Part shown: positions 34,564 through 43,563 of the stretch, piece by piece | How positions within the stretch are numbered: the first letter of the stretch is position 1 | Layout of the letters: every line of letters starts with the position of its first letter | DNA from: Empedobacter stercoris | Lineage (GTDB): Bacteria > Bacteroidota > Bacteroidia > Flavobacteriales > Weeksellaceae | Length of the DNA stretch: 64,000 bases | NCBI RefSeq assembly: GCF_025244765.1 | Contig: NZ_CP104209.1 | Coordinates: forward strand, 1,866,501 to 1,930,500 | Direction of reading: 5' to 3' | Notes under the pieces: model-generated | The model's database searches: none | Told to the model about the DNA's origin: nothing | Seen by the model: the letters and a program-made list of their open reading frames with translations, nothing else | Position numbers and translations under genes: made by a program

Positions 34564-35316
34564 CTATACTTTTTCTATTTTCTTTTGTAGTGAATAATAC
34601 GCGCGTTTTGCGGCACTTTCTTCTGCTTTTTTCTTTGAAGTTCCTCTCCCTTTTGAGATAACCTTATCGTTAAGACGGATAACGGATACAAAGACCTGAA
34701 GATCTTCTGCATTTTGCTCCTCAAATGTATTGAATCTTATTGTATTTCTCGTTTTTTGACTCCATTCTAAGATCAACGATTTGTGACTTGTTATGGTATG
34801 TTCCAAACGATCTAAATCCGCATAAGGGTCAATAATTTTGATTTGAATAAATTTTTGGACTGCATCTATTCCTCCATCTACATAAATTGCACCGACTAAA
34901 GCTTCTAACATATCACCATTGACGTCTTCCCCCAAATTGTTGTGATTGTTCATAGGATCTAAATAATCCAACAGACCAAGTTGTTTTGACACAGCGTTTA
35001 ATTGCTTGCGTGAAACTATTTTAGAACGCATTTTTGTCAAATACCCTTCTTGTTGATCTGGTGCTTTATAGTACAAATGTACTGCGGTAGAAGCACCAAG
35101 TAATGCATCTCCTAAAAACTCTAATCTTTCAAAATTGATACTGTTTCCATTTTCATCTTTTTTTTGCGCTGATCTGTGGGTAAATGCTTCTTTAAACACC
35201 TCAATATTTTGAGGGGTATACCCCAGGATCTCGTTCAAAAATTTCAAAAAAGGATCAGATGAATTTGAATCATCACGATGATTTTTAAAAGAAAATAATT
35301 TTTTTAAGAAAGACAT
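34564..35316 (-). CDS. rnc: Ribonuclease III
   Basis: The 250-residue enzyme carries the RNase III signature ERLEFLGDALLGAS and the second catalytic block GDMLEALVGAIYVDGG, followed by a C-terminal double-stranded RNA-binding domain (RGTSKKKAEESAAKRAYYSL). It cuts structured RNAs such as rRNA precursors. Its first codon overlaps the fabF stop codon. Confidence 0.96.
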   Translation of the reverse strand: MSFLKKLFSFKNHRDDSNSSDPFLKFLNEILGYTPQNIEVFKEAFTHRSAQKKDENGNSINFERLEFLGDALLGASTAVHLYYKAPDQQEGYLTKMRSKIVSRKQLNAVSKQLGLLDYLDPMNNHNNLGEDVNGDMLEALVGAIYVDGGIDAVQKFIQIKIIDPYADLDRLEHTITSHKSLILEWSQKTRNTIRFNTFEEQNAEDLQVFVSVIRLNDKVISKGRGTSKKKAEESAAKRAYYSLQKKIEKV

Positions 35317-36569
35317 TACTTATACTTCTTAAATATCACACACGCATTGTGACCACCAAAACCAAAAGTATTACTCAATGCATAATCCACATTTTTCTCT
35401 TTTGCTTTGTTAAATGTATAATCAATTTTAGGATCAAGATTTTCATCATCCGTAAAATGATTAATTGTTGGTGGAACAATACTGTTATTGATAGCTCCAA
35501 TAGCCGAAATCGCTTCAATAATTCCAGCACCACCTAATAAGTGACCTGTCATTGATTTAGTTGAATTGATTTGAATATTGTACGCATGTTCTCCAAATAA
35601 TTTTTGAATCGCTTTAGATTCTGCAATATCTCCTAATGGTGTAGATGTTCCGTGCATGTTGATATGATCCACGTCTTCTACGTTTATATTTGCGTCTAAT
35701 AAAGCTTCTTTCATCACATTTAAAGCGCCAATTCCTTCTGGATGTGGTGCTGTAATATGATGAGCATCTGCTGTCATCCCTGTTCCTACTAATTCAGCAT
35801 AAATTGTAGCTCCACGTGCAATTGCATGTTCGTACTCTTCTAAAACAATACATCCAGCGCCTTCACCCATTACAAAACCATCGCGGTCTTTGTCAAATGG
35901 TCTTGAAGCCGTTTGTGGATCATCGTTTCGTGTAGATAACGCATGTAATGCATTGAAACCTCCAATGCTTGATGCTGTAATCGCAGCTTCTGACCCTCCT
36001 GTTACTATTGCTTCTGCTTTTCCAAGTCTTAATAACATGAATGCATCAATAATTGCATTTGTTGAAGAGGCACATGCCGAAACAGTTGTATAATTAGGTC
36101 CCATAAGACCAAATTCCATTGAAATATGACCAGGTGTGATATCTGCAATCATCTTAGGGATAAAGAAAGGATTGAAACGTGGTGTTCCATTTCCTGTTGC
36201 GTAATTCGAAACTTCTTCTTCAAAAGTTTTAATTCCACCAATACCAGATCCCCATATAACACCGATACGCTCTTTGTTTACGTTAGTAGCATCTAAGATC
36301 CCACTGTGTTTGATAGCTTCTCTTGCAGCCACAATCCCCAATTGGGCACAACGATCAATCTTGCGCGCTTCTTTTCGATCAAAATGATCTTCAATGTTGA
36401 AGTTTTTGATCTCACAAGCAAATTGTGTCTTAAAAAGAGTTGCATCAAAAAGCGTAATAGGCGCGGCGCCACTTACACCATTCACTAATCCTTTCCAGTA
36501 TTCTTGGTAAGTATTTCCGATTGGTGTTAGCGCGCCTAAACCTGTTACTACTACTCTTTTTAATTCCAT
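35316..36569 (-). CDS. fabF: 3-oxoacyl-ACP synthase II
   Basis: The 417-residue thiolase-fold condensing enzyme shows the Cys-His-His triad: SACASSTNAI, HGTSTPLGD and STKSMTGHLLGGAG, plus the C-terminal TFGFGGHNA. It elongates acyl-ACP in fatty-acid synthesis with malonyl-ACP. It lies 16 bp downstream of the acyl carrier protein gene. Confidence 0.97.
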   Translation of the reverse strand: MELKRVVVTGLGALTPIGNTYQEYWKGLVNGVSGAAPITLFDATLFKTQFACEIKNFNIEDHFDRKEARKIDRCAQLGIVAAREAIKHSGILDATNVNKERIGVIWGSGIGGIKTFEEEVSNYATGNGTPRFNPFFIPKMIADITPGHISMEFGLMGPNYTTVSACASSTNAIIDAFMLLRLGKAEAIVTGGSEAAITASSIGGFNALHALSTRNDDPQTASRPFDKDRDGFVMGEGAGCIVLEEYEHAIARGATIYAELVGTGMTADAHHITAPHPEGIGALNVMKEALLDANINVEDVDHINMHGTSTPLGDIAESKAIQKLFGEHAYNIQINSTKSMTGHLLGGAGIIEAISAIGAINNSIVPPTINHFTDDENLDPKIDYTFNKAKEKNVDYALSNTFGFGGHNACVIFKKYK

Positions 36570-36585
36570 AAAAATTAAGGAACTA

Positions 36586-36822
36586 TTACTTGTTTAAGTC
36601 TTCGATGTATGTCACAGCTTGACCTACTGTAGAAATTTTCTCTGCTTGATCGTCTGGAATTTGAATATCAAATTCTTTTTCGAATTCCATAATTAACTCT
36701 ACTGTGTCTAATGAATCAGCTCCTAAATCGTTAGTGAAACTTGCTTCAAGCGTTACTTCGCTTTCGTCAACTCCTAATTTATCCACGATAATTGCTTTCA
36801 CTCTTGATGTAATGTCAGACAT
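36586..36822 (-). CDS. acpP: Acyl carrier protein
   Basis: The 78-residue acidic helical protein has the phosphopantetheine site [17 protein letters not shown]. It carries the growing acyl chain for FabF and other fatty-acid enzymes. It is the first gene of the cluster, with a good promoter 30-60 bp upstream. Confidence 0.97.
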   Translation of the reverse strand: MSDITSRVKAIIVDKLGVDESEVTLEASFTNDLGADSLDTVELIMEFEKEFDIQIPDDQAEKISTVGQAVTYIEDLNK

Positions 36823-36854
36823 AATTTTCTAATTTTAATTGTTGTAAACTACTG

Positions 36855-36884
36855 CAAAAATATAAAACTTATATTAAATACAAG
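36855..36884 (-). promoter_or_regulatory. Promoter of acpP-fabF-rnc-pyk
   Basis: On the minus strand CTTG, 18 bp, then TATTTTTG, close to the Bacteroidota consensus TTTG-N19-TAnnTTTG. The -7 box lies about 33 bp before the acpP start codon. Confidence 0.6.
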
Positions 36885-36993
36885 CTTTTTTTTATATGCA
36901 TGCATAAGAACTTGCAAATATAGGGTGAATAATTATTCACGAAAACGTTTAAGTGAATGACATAAGTCAAATTTTTCACGCTTTTTTTTATTG

Positions 36994-37001
36994 TAACTTT
37001 G
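36994..37001 (+). promoter_or_regulatory. -7 element of the pckA promoter
   Basis: TAACTTTG matches TAnnTTTG exactly, about 50 bp before the pckA ATG. The expected -33 position is T-rich but not a perfect TTTG. Confidence 0.5.
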
Positions 37002-37050
37002 TGCAAAGTTTTTACCTTTAATATTTTAAAAATACTATAAAATCACAAAA

Positions 37051-38622
37051 ATGAGCATAGAATTGGCATCTTACGGAATAAAAAATTCCAAAATTAACTA
37101 TCAATTATCTCCTGAAGAACTTACCAAGAAAATGGTAGAATTAGGACAGGGAGAAATCACATCTTCTGGCGCTATTAATATGCTAACAGGAGAATTTACA
37201 GGGCGTTCACCAAAAGACCGTTTCATTGTAAAAGATGATATTACGGCTGATAACGTTTGGTGGGATGGAAATACAAATATTCCTTTTGATTCTGATAAGT
37301 TTGACGCTTTATATGATAAAGTAGTTGAGCACTTAAGCAACCGCGAAATTTATGTACGCGATGCTTTTGCTTGTGCAGATGACGCCTACAAAACTAAAAT
37401 TAGAGCAATTACAGAAACACCTGCTGCTAATTTATTTATCTACAACATGTTTATTCGTCCAACAGAAGAAGAATTAAACAACTTCGGAGATTCTGAATGG
37501 ACAATTATAAATGCGCCAACTTTTGTTGCTGATGCAGACCAAGATGGTACAAGACAACACAATTTCTCTATCTTAAACTTCAAACGTAAAATCGTTTTGA
37601 ATGGTGGAACTGGTTACACAGGAGAAATGAAAAAAGGAATTTTCTCTGCTTTAAACTTTATCTTACCGGTATTTAGAAACACATTACCAATGCATTGTTC
37701 TGCGAACTCTGGTGAAAACGGAGATACTGCCATGTTCTTTGGGTTATCTGGTACAGGAAAAACAACCTTATCTGCTGATAAAAACAGACGTTTAATTGGT
37801 GATGATGAACATGGTTGGACTGAAGACAATACTGTATTCAATTTTGAAGGTGGTTGTTATGCTAAAGTAATTAACTTATCTGCAGAAGGAGAACCAGAAA
37901 TTTTTGCTGCAATTAAAGAAGGTGCGTTATTAGAAAACTGTAAGTTAGTTCCAGGGACAAACGAAGTTGACTTTACGGATACCTCAATTACAGAAAACAC
38001 ACGTGTTTCTTATCCGATTGATTACATCGAGAATATTGCAGTTCCATCTGTAGGAAAAAATCCTAAAAATATTTTCTTCTTATCATTTGATGCTTTTGGT
38101 GTTTTTCCTCCAATCGCTAAATTAAACCCAGATCAAGCAGCTTATTTATTTATCTCAGGATATACTTCAAAAGTGGCTGGTACAGAAGCTGGTGTTACAG
38201 AACCACAAACGACATTCTCTACATGTTTTGGTGCGCCATTTATGCCGTTGCACCCAACAAAATATGCTGAAATGTTAAGCGACAAAGTAGAAAAAACTGG
38301 CGTTAATGTTTGGTTAATTAACACAGGTTGGAATGGTAAGAAAGAACGTATGTCTTTAAAAGATACTCGTGCAGTGATCAATGCAGCATTAAATGGAGAT
38401 TTGGATAACGCAGCGTTTAAAAAGGATCCATACTTCGGATTTGAAGTTCCAGTTGCAATAGATGGTGTTTCATCAGAAAAATTAAATCCTGCAACTTCAT
38501 TTGCAACAGAAGAAGCGTATGAAGAAAATGCGAAAGTATTGGCAGCTAAATTCAAAGAAAACTTCAAAAAGTTCGAAGAATTTGCGAATGCTGATTTATT
38601 AGCTGGAGGACCAACAATTTAA
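37051..38622 (+). CDS. pckA: Phosphoenolpyruvate carboxykinase (ATP)
   Basis: The 523-residue enzyme of the ATP-dependent class has MHCSANSGENGDTAMFFGLS running into the P-loop GLSGTGKTTLSAD, and GDDEHGWTEDNTVFNFEGGC for metal binding. It interconverts oxaloacetate and phosphoenolpyruvate in gluconeogenesis. It is transcribed alone, divergent from acpP, with a terminator after it. Confidence 0.97.
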   Translation: MSIELASYGIKNSKINYQLSPEELTKKMVELGQGEITSSGAINMLTGEFTGRSPKDRFIVKDDITADNVWWDGNTNIPFDSDKFDALYDKVVEHLSNREIYVRDAFACADDAYKTKIRAITETPAANLFIYNMFIRPTEEELNNFGDSEWTIINAPTFVADADQDGTRQHNFSILNFKRKIVLNGGTGYTGEMKKGIFSALNFILPVFRNTLPMHCSANSGENGDTAMFFGLSGTGKTTLSADKNRRLIGDDEHGWTEDNTVFNFEGGCYAKVINLSAEGEPEIFAAIKEGALLENCKLVPGTNEVDFTDTSITENTRVSYPIDYIENIAVPSVGKNPKNIFFLSFDAFGVFPPIAKLNPDQAAYLFISGYTSKVAGTEAGVTEPQTTFSTCFGAPFMPLHPTKYAEMLSDKVEKTGVNVWLINTGWNGKKERMSLKDTRAVINAALNGDLDNAAFKKDPYFGFEVPVAIDGVSSEKLNPATSFATEEAYEENAKVLAAKFKENFKKFEEFANADLLAGGPTI

Positions 38623-38629
38623 GGTTGAA

Positions 38630-38660
38630 ATTAAGATTGAGATTAAGATTGAGATTAAGA
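38630..38660. repeat. Short 12-bp tandem repeat after pckA
   Basis: Two and a half units of ATTAAGATTGAG lie between the pckA stop codon and its terminator. Probably slippage. Confidence 0.7.
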
Positions 38661-38700
38661 CAAAGTTTTAGCTCATTTTGAAAATCAGAAATAAATACAA

Positions 38701-38728
38701 AACCGAGCAAATTGCTCGGTTTTTTTAT
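38701..38728 (+). terminator. pckA terminator
   Basis: AACCGAGCAA/TTGCTCGGTT stem followed by a run of seven T residues. Confidence 0.9.
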
Positions 38729-38844
38729 GTTTTAAATTTTTTAAAAAGATATAATTCATCTTAATTCTAGATACACTTTTTATAAATTTCATTTCTAAAA
38801 TCACTCAAATTGACAAATTTTCATTCAGATTTACAATAGAAAAA

Positions 38845-39552
38845 TTACATTTTCAAATAAAATTCTTTTGTTAAATTAATGTAATCTTCGGTATATTGAT
38901 GACGTTCGACTTCGATGATTAACTCATTTTCAAGGCATTTCTTGTCATGAAAACTAAATTCTAATAAAACACGTTTGGTTGCAGTAGTTGCATTTCCTTT
39001 TACATAGACTGTTTTTGATCGTTTTAAGTTGTTTTGCGAAGCAATTTTACAAAAAGCACCCATTTGATCGTAAGGTATAATAAAACTCGCTAAACCGTCT
39101 TGTTGAAGCAATTCAGTCGTTTTTTTGATTAGCTCTTCAAATGTTAAGGTTTCTTGTTGTCGCGCTTGTTTTCGCGCATCAAAATCAACCGTGTCATTTA
39201 CTATGAAAAATGGTGGATTGCTTACGATCAAGTCATATTTTTGATCTGTAGAATACGCTTGAAGTGATGCATTAAAAACCGTTAATCGCTCAGAAAAAGT
39301 TGCAAGTTCAAAATTTTCTTTTGCTTGTATAAAAGCATTTATATCAATTTCGATAGCATCAATTGTTGCATGTGGAAAACGTTGGGCTAACATCAAGGAA
39401 ATTAATCCTGTTCCAGTGCCAATATCTAATATATTTTCGCCCGTTTCTAAAGTTGACCAAGCGCCAAGCAAAACACCATCTGTGCCAACTTTCATTGCCG
39501 TTTTATCTTGAAAAATATCGAATTGTTTAAAACGAAAAGGTTTTCTATTCAT
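38845..39552 (-). CDS. trmN6: tRNA1(Val) A37 N6-methyltransferase
   Basis: The 235-residue SAM-dependent methyltransferase has ILDIGTGTGLISLMLAQRFP (SAM-binding, about 40-59), AIEIDINAFIQAKENF and the DLIVSNPPFF catalytic motif of adenine N6-methyltransferases. The N-terminal FRFKQFDIFQDKTAMKVGTD block is characteristic of the TrmN6/YfiC family. It overlaps the sensor kinase gene by 8 bp. Confidence 0.9.
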   Translation of the reverse strand: MNRKPFRFKQFDIFQDKTAMKVGTDGVLLGAWSTLETGENILDIGTGTGLISLMLAQRFPHATIDAIEIDINAFIQAKENFELATFSERLTVFNASLQAYSTDQKYDLIVSNPPFFIVNDTVDFDARKQARQQETLTFEELIKKTTELLQQDGLASFIIPYDQMGAFCKIASQNNLKRSKTVYVKGNATTATKRVLLEFSFHDKKCLENELIIEVERHQYTEDYINLTKEFYLKM

Positions 39553-40993
39553 TATATGGAATCAATATGTAGAATGTTGTGCCAACAGAAATTTCGGTTT
39601 CGAAACGAATGGTTCCATCGTAATCGTCAATAATTTTTTTCACCATTGGCAAACCTATTCCCATTCCACTGTTTTTTGTTGTAAATTTTGGAACAAATAT
39701 AGAATCTTGTGATTCTACTGGAATTCCATTTCCATTATCTTGTATGGTAATATGAAGAAAATCTTTTACAAAAGCGACATCCACTTTCACTTTTGCAGTA
39801 CGAGATTGTGGAATAGATTGAAATGCATTCTTTGTAATATTGGTAATAATTCTGTTCAAATATTGTTTATCAAAACGCATCATGATGATATTTGGAGAAT
39901 AATTAAACTCGATAAACTCCATTGGAAATACATAAAGTGTATTTTTTATGACTTCTACAACATCAATTTTTTCATCTTTACGCGATGGCATTTTTGCAAA
40001 ATCTGAAAAAGCCTCTGCAATACCAGAAATTGTATCAATTTGTTGCAATAAAATATTCCCTGTGCGCATTGTTTTCTCTTCGAGATCAGGATCATTGATA
40101 TCAAATCTTCTCATGTGATTTTGAATCATTAATCGCATTGGAGTTAATGGATTTTTGACCTCATGAGCTACTTGTCTGGCAAAATCTCTCCACGCTTCTT
40201 CACGTTCTTGTTTGGCCAATAAATCGGATTGTTCTTTTAATCGAAATAGCATATCGTTATAGGAATCGACCAAGACTTTGATCTCGTCATTTCCATCGTA
40301 ACGAATCGGCATATTGTTGACAATTACTTCTGTTTCTCGAATACGATCTGCAAACGACCAAAGTTTATTCAATGTACGTTTAGTTACAAAATAGACGGCT
40401 AAAGTTCCGAATAAAAGAATTACACCAAAAGCTAATCCATAACTACCAATTAAGGTAAACATGTCTTGCTGTAAAAAATCTTGGTTGGATTGGTAAGGTA
40501 AACAAAGAATGGCAATGTTTTCGTTGTAATAATTCTTGATATTACTATACGACGAATAGATATCACTCTCGTCATGAGAATCTTTATTCGTTACAATAAA
40601 ATCATTTGAATCTTTGAGTTTATCGAGTATCTTTTGTGGTAAAACATCATAAGTTGTCGATACAGGTTGAGTTGTAAGGATTTTATTTCCACGCAAATCG
40701 TAAACCACAATATCTGTTTTGTTGATATCTCCAATGCGAAGAAAACCATCTTCTAATAGGTTATGAATATTATCCTTGGTTGCAATTCCAGGGTAATTAT
40801 CCATCTCATAATCTATCGCAGCTTCTACTGCTCTTACCTTTCTTTTAAGAATATCTTCGTGATATTGTTTGGTTTGATCATTGAAATGATTAGCAGTAAT
40901 CAATAAAATTGCGCCTGCTGTAAATAACAAAATCGTTACCATGTAAATGATAATACGAATAGGTAGCGATAAGTTATTTTTTCTTCTAATCAT
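39545..40993 (-). CDS. Orphan membrane sensor histidine kinase
   Basis: The 482-residue kinase has two transmembrane helices (about 12-32 and 173-195) around a periplasmic sensor, then a HAMP linker, the phospho-acceptor box ARQVAHEVKNPLTPMRLMIQ, and an ATPase domain with NAFQSIPQS, DNGNGIP and GMGIGLPMVKKIIDDYDG. The layout resembles NtrY-like kinases. No response regulator gene is adjacent, so its partner is elsewhere. It lies between trmN6 and ribE. Confidence 0.9.
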   Translation of the reverse strand: MIRRKNNLSLPIRIIIYMVTILLFTAGAILLITANHFNDQTKQYHEDILKRKVRAVEAAIDYEMDNYPGIATKDNIHNLLEDGFLRIGDINKTDIVVYDLRGNKILTTQPVSTTYDVLPQKILDKLKDSNDFIVTNKDSHDESDIYSSYSNIKNYYNENIAILCLPYQSNQDFLQQDMFTLIGSYGLAFGVILLFGTLAVYFVTKRTLNKLWSFADRIRETEVIVNNMPIRYDGNDEIKVLVDSYNDMLFRLKEQSDLLAKQEREEAWRDFARQVAHEVKNPLTPMRLMIQNHMRRFDINDPDLEEKTMRTGNILLQQIDTISGIAEAFSDFAKMPSRKDEKIDVVEVIKNTLYVFPMEFIEFNYSPNIIMMRFDKQYLNRIITNITKNAFQSIPQSRTAKVKVDVAFVKDFLHITIQDNGNGIPVESQDSIFVPKFTTKNSGMGIGLPMVKKIIDDYDGTIRFETEISVGTTFYILIPYNE

Positions 40994-40995
40994 TT

Positions 40996-41583
40996 TTATT
41001 TTTGAAATAATCTTTTGACGTATTTTCCTAAGATATCAAATTCTAAATTTAAGGTATCTCCAACTTTCACTTGATTGAGATTTGTAAATTCCCAAGTGTA
41101 CGGAATAATTGCTACCGAAAATTGACCAACTTTACTATCTACAACGGTTAAACTAATTCCATTTAGACAGATCGAACCTTTTTCTACAGTTACATTTCCA
41201 GACGATGCTTCGTCATAGGCTACGGTAACAAAAAAACTTCCGTTTTGGTTTTCAATAGAAACTACATTTCCTGTTTGATCTACATGTCCTTGAACAATAT
41301 GACCGTCTATGCGACCATTGAATTGCAAACATCGTTCTAAATTGATAAAATCGCCTTCTTTTAAGGTGTTAAAGTTTGTTTTTTGTAGTGTTTCCTCTAT
41401 AGCTGTGACTTTGTAAAGACCATCTTTAAAATCAACAACTGTTAAACAAACTCCATTGTGTGCTACACTTTGATCTATTTTTAGTTCATCACAAAAATCA
41501 GCTTCAATCCATAAATGTAAATTAGATTGATCTTTCTCTGCTTTTACAAGCTTTCCAACTCCTTCAACGATTCCTGTAAACAT
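40996..41583 (-). CDS. ribE: Riboflavin synthase alpha subunit
   Basis: The 195-residue protein starts MFTGIVEGVGKL and has two homologous lumazine-binding repeats (about 1-96 and 97-190; each has a GVCLTVVD or GISLTVVD motif). It dismutates 6,7-dimethyl-8-ribityllumazine to riboflavin. No FMN riboswitch was seen upstream. Confidence 0.96.
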   Translation of the reverse strand: MFTGIVEGVGKLVKAEKDQSNLHLWIEADFCDELKIDQSVAHNGVCLTVVDFKDGLYKVTAIEETLQKTNFNTLKEGDFINLERCLQFNGRIDGHIVQGHVDQTGNVVSIENQNGSFFVTVAYDEASSGNVTVEKGSICLNGISLTVVDSKVGQFSVAIIPYTWEFTNLNQVKVGDTLNLEFDILGKYVKRLFQK

Positions 41584-41631
41584 GATGTTATTTTTGGTGA
41601 AAGTAATAATTAATTCTAAAATTATAAAATG

Positions 41632-41663
41632 AAAAAGGGATGATTTTAAAACATCACCCCTTT
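41632..41663 (-). terminator. glmS terminator
   Basis: On the minus strand AAAGGGGTGATGTTTT pairs, with a bulge, with AAAATCATCCCTTT and is followed by TTCATTTT. It lies just after the glmS stop codon. Confidence 0.8.
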
Positions 41664-41686
41664 AATTATTGATCTAAATATTTATT

Positions 41687-43534
41687 TTACTCAACTGTAA
41701 CTGATTTTGCCAAGTTACGAGGCTGATCTACATTTTTACCTAATTTTACAGCAATCCAATAAGATAATAATTGTAATGGAATAGCTGTTAAAATTGGAGA
41801 AAACTCTTCTGCCGTTTCTGGGATTACAACATAATCATCTGCCATTGCAGTAACTTGTTCATCGCCTTCGTTTACAATCGCAATTACTTTTGCACTACGA
41901 GATTTAATTTCTTGAATGTTAGAAACTACTTTTTCGTAATATCCTTTTTTCGTTGCAATAACAATAACTGGCATATTTTCATCCAACAATGCGATTGGTC
42001 CGTGCTTCATTTCTGCTGCAGGATACCCTTCTGCGTGGATGTAAGAAATTTCTTTTAATTTTAATGCACCTTCTAAGGCTGATGGGAAGTTATACCCACG
42101 ACCTAAATAAATTGCATTTCTATTGTCTTTATATTTTTCGGCAATTTTATCGATAACGCCTTCGCAATTATCTAAAATTTGTTGCACTAATTCTGGAATA
42201 CGCTCTAATTCGCGTGTTAACAAGTTGAATTTCTCTGCTGATAATTCACCATTGTGTTTTCCTAATTTTAATGCAATCAATGCTAAAACTGTTAACTGAG
42301 CTGTAAAAGCTTTTGTTGAAGCAACACCAATCTCAGGACCTGCGTGTGTATAAGCCCCAGCATCTGTAATACGAGCGATAGATGAACCTACAACATTGTT
42401 AATTCCGAAGATAAAGGCACCATTTTCTTTTGCTAATTTAAGCGCTGCTAATGTATCTGCCGTTTCTCCTGATTGAGAGATTGCAATTACCACATCATGT
42501 TTGTTGATGATTGGATTACGGTAACGGAATTCTGATGCATATTCTACTTCTACAGGAATGCGAGCGAAATCTTCGATCATGTATTCTGCTACTAATCCTG
42601 CATGGTAAGACGTTCCACAAGCTACAATAATGATACGTTTGGCATTTAAGAATTTCTCTTGATGATCCCAAATACCTGCCATTTTGATGACACCTTCGTC
42701 AACCAATAAACGTCCACGCATTGTATCACGAATAGAACGAGGTTGTTCGTTGATTTCTTTTAACATGAAATGTTCGTACCCTCCTTTTTCGATTGCTTCG
42801 ATATTTAATTTTAATTCTTGAACATCTAAAGATACCGCTTCATTATTTTTGATTGTACGTACATCAACTGCTTTGTCTAAAGTAATTGTTGCCATGTCTC
42901 CGTCTTCTAAATAAACAGCATCTTTCGTAAATTCGATAAACGGAGAAGCGTCAGAAGCTACAAAGAATTCGTTTTCACCAATTCCGATTGCTAATGGAGA
43001 TCCTAAACGTCCAACAACAATTGTATTTGGTTCTTCTTTGTCTAAAACTGCTATAGCATAAGCTCCAATCACTTCATTAAGCGCTAAACGAACAGCATCT
43101 GTTAAATTTAGATTTTGTTCTTCTTGAAATAATTGAATAAAGTTTACTAAAACTTCTGTATCTGTATCACTGTGAAAAACATAACCTTTTTCGATTAACA
43201 ATTTTTTGATTGATTCATAGTTTTCAATAATTCCATTATGAACTAAAACCAAACGTCCACTGTTTGACATATGCGGATGCGAGTTTACATCGTTTGGAAC
43301 ACCATGTGTAGCCCAACGTGTATGACCAATTCCTAAATGAGGTGTTTTATCTAAATTTGATGATTTTTCTTCTAAATCAGAAACTTTTCCTTTTGTTTTT
43401 ACTAATTCAAAATCAGTACCAGTAGAAAGGACTAAGCCAGCACTATCGTAACCACGATACTCTAATCTTCTCAATCCATTTATAATAATTGGATACGCTT
43501 CGCGATGACCAATATATCCTACAATTCCACACAT
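41687..43534 (-). CDS. glmS: Glutamine-fructose-6-phosphate aminotransferase
   Basis: The 615-residue protein begins MCGIVGYIG with the N-terminal Cys2 nucleophile of the glutaminase domain, then HTRWATHGVPNDVNSHPH. Two SIS domains follow (CGTSYHAG, SQSGETADTLAAL) and the C-terminal LAKSVTVE. It makes glucosamine-6-phosphate, the start of UDP-GlcNAc for peptidoglycan and for the capsule sugars encoded in the window. No glmS ribozyme is visible in the 29-bp gap upstream. Confidence 0.98.
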   Translation of the reverse strand: MCGIVGYIGHREAYPIIINGLRRLEYRGYDSAGLVLSTGTDFELVKTKGKVSDLEEKSSNLDKTPHLGIGHTRWATHGVPNDVNSHPHMSNSGRLVLVHNGIIENYESIKKLLIEKGYVFHSDTDTEVLVNFIQLFQEEQNLNLTDAVRLALNEVIGAYAIAVLDKEEPNTIVVGRLGSPLAIGIGENEFFVASDASPFIEFTKDAVYLEDGDMATITLDKAVDVRTIKNNEAVSLDVQELKLNIEAIEKGGYEHFMLKEINEQPRSIRDTMRGRLLVDEGVIKMAGIWDHQEKFLNAKRIIIVACGTSYHAGLVAEYMIEDFARIPVEVEYASEFRYRNPIINKHDVVIAISQSGETADTLAALKLAKENGAFIFGINNVVGSSIARITDAGAYTHAGPEIGVASTKAFTAQLTVLALIALKLGKHNGELSAEKFNLLTRELERIPELVQQILDNCEGVIDKIAEKYKDNRNAIYLGRGYNFPSALEGALKLKEISYIHAEGYPAAEMKHGPIALLDENMPVIVIATKKGYYEKVVSNIQEIKSRSAKVIAIVNEGDEQVTAMADDYVVIPETAEEFSPILTAIPLQLLSYWIAVKLGKNVDQPRNLAKSVTVE

Positions 43535-43563
43535 AATGTTATATAGTATTTTAAGTTAAATTG

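Noticed and set aside
41584-41686. FMN riboswitch near ribE
   Set aside because: The short upstream gap lacks the conserved RFN-element boxes and instead holds the glmS terminator.
43535-43563. glmS ribozyme/riboswitch upstream of glmS
   Set aside because: Only 29 bp separate glmS from the upstream gene, too short for the ribozyme, and this element is not typical of Bacteroidota.
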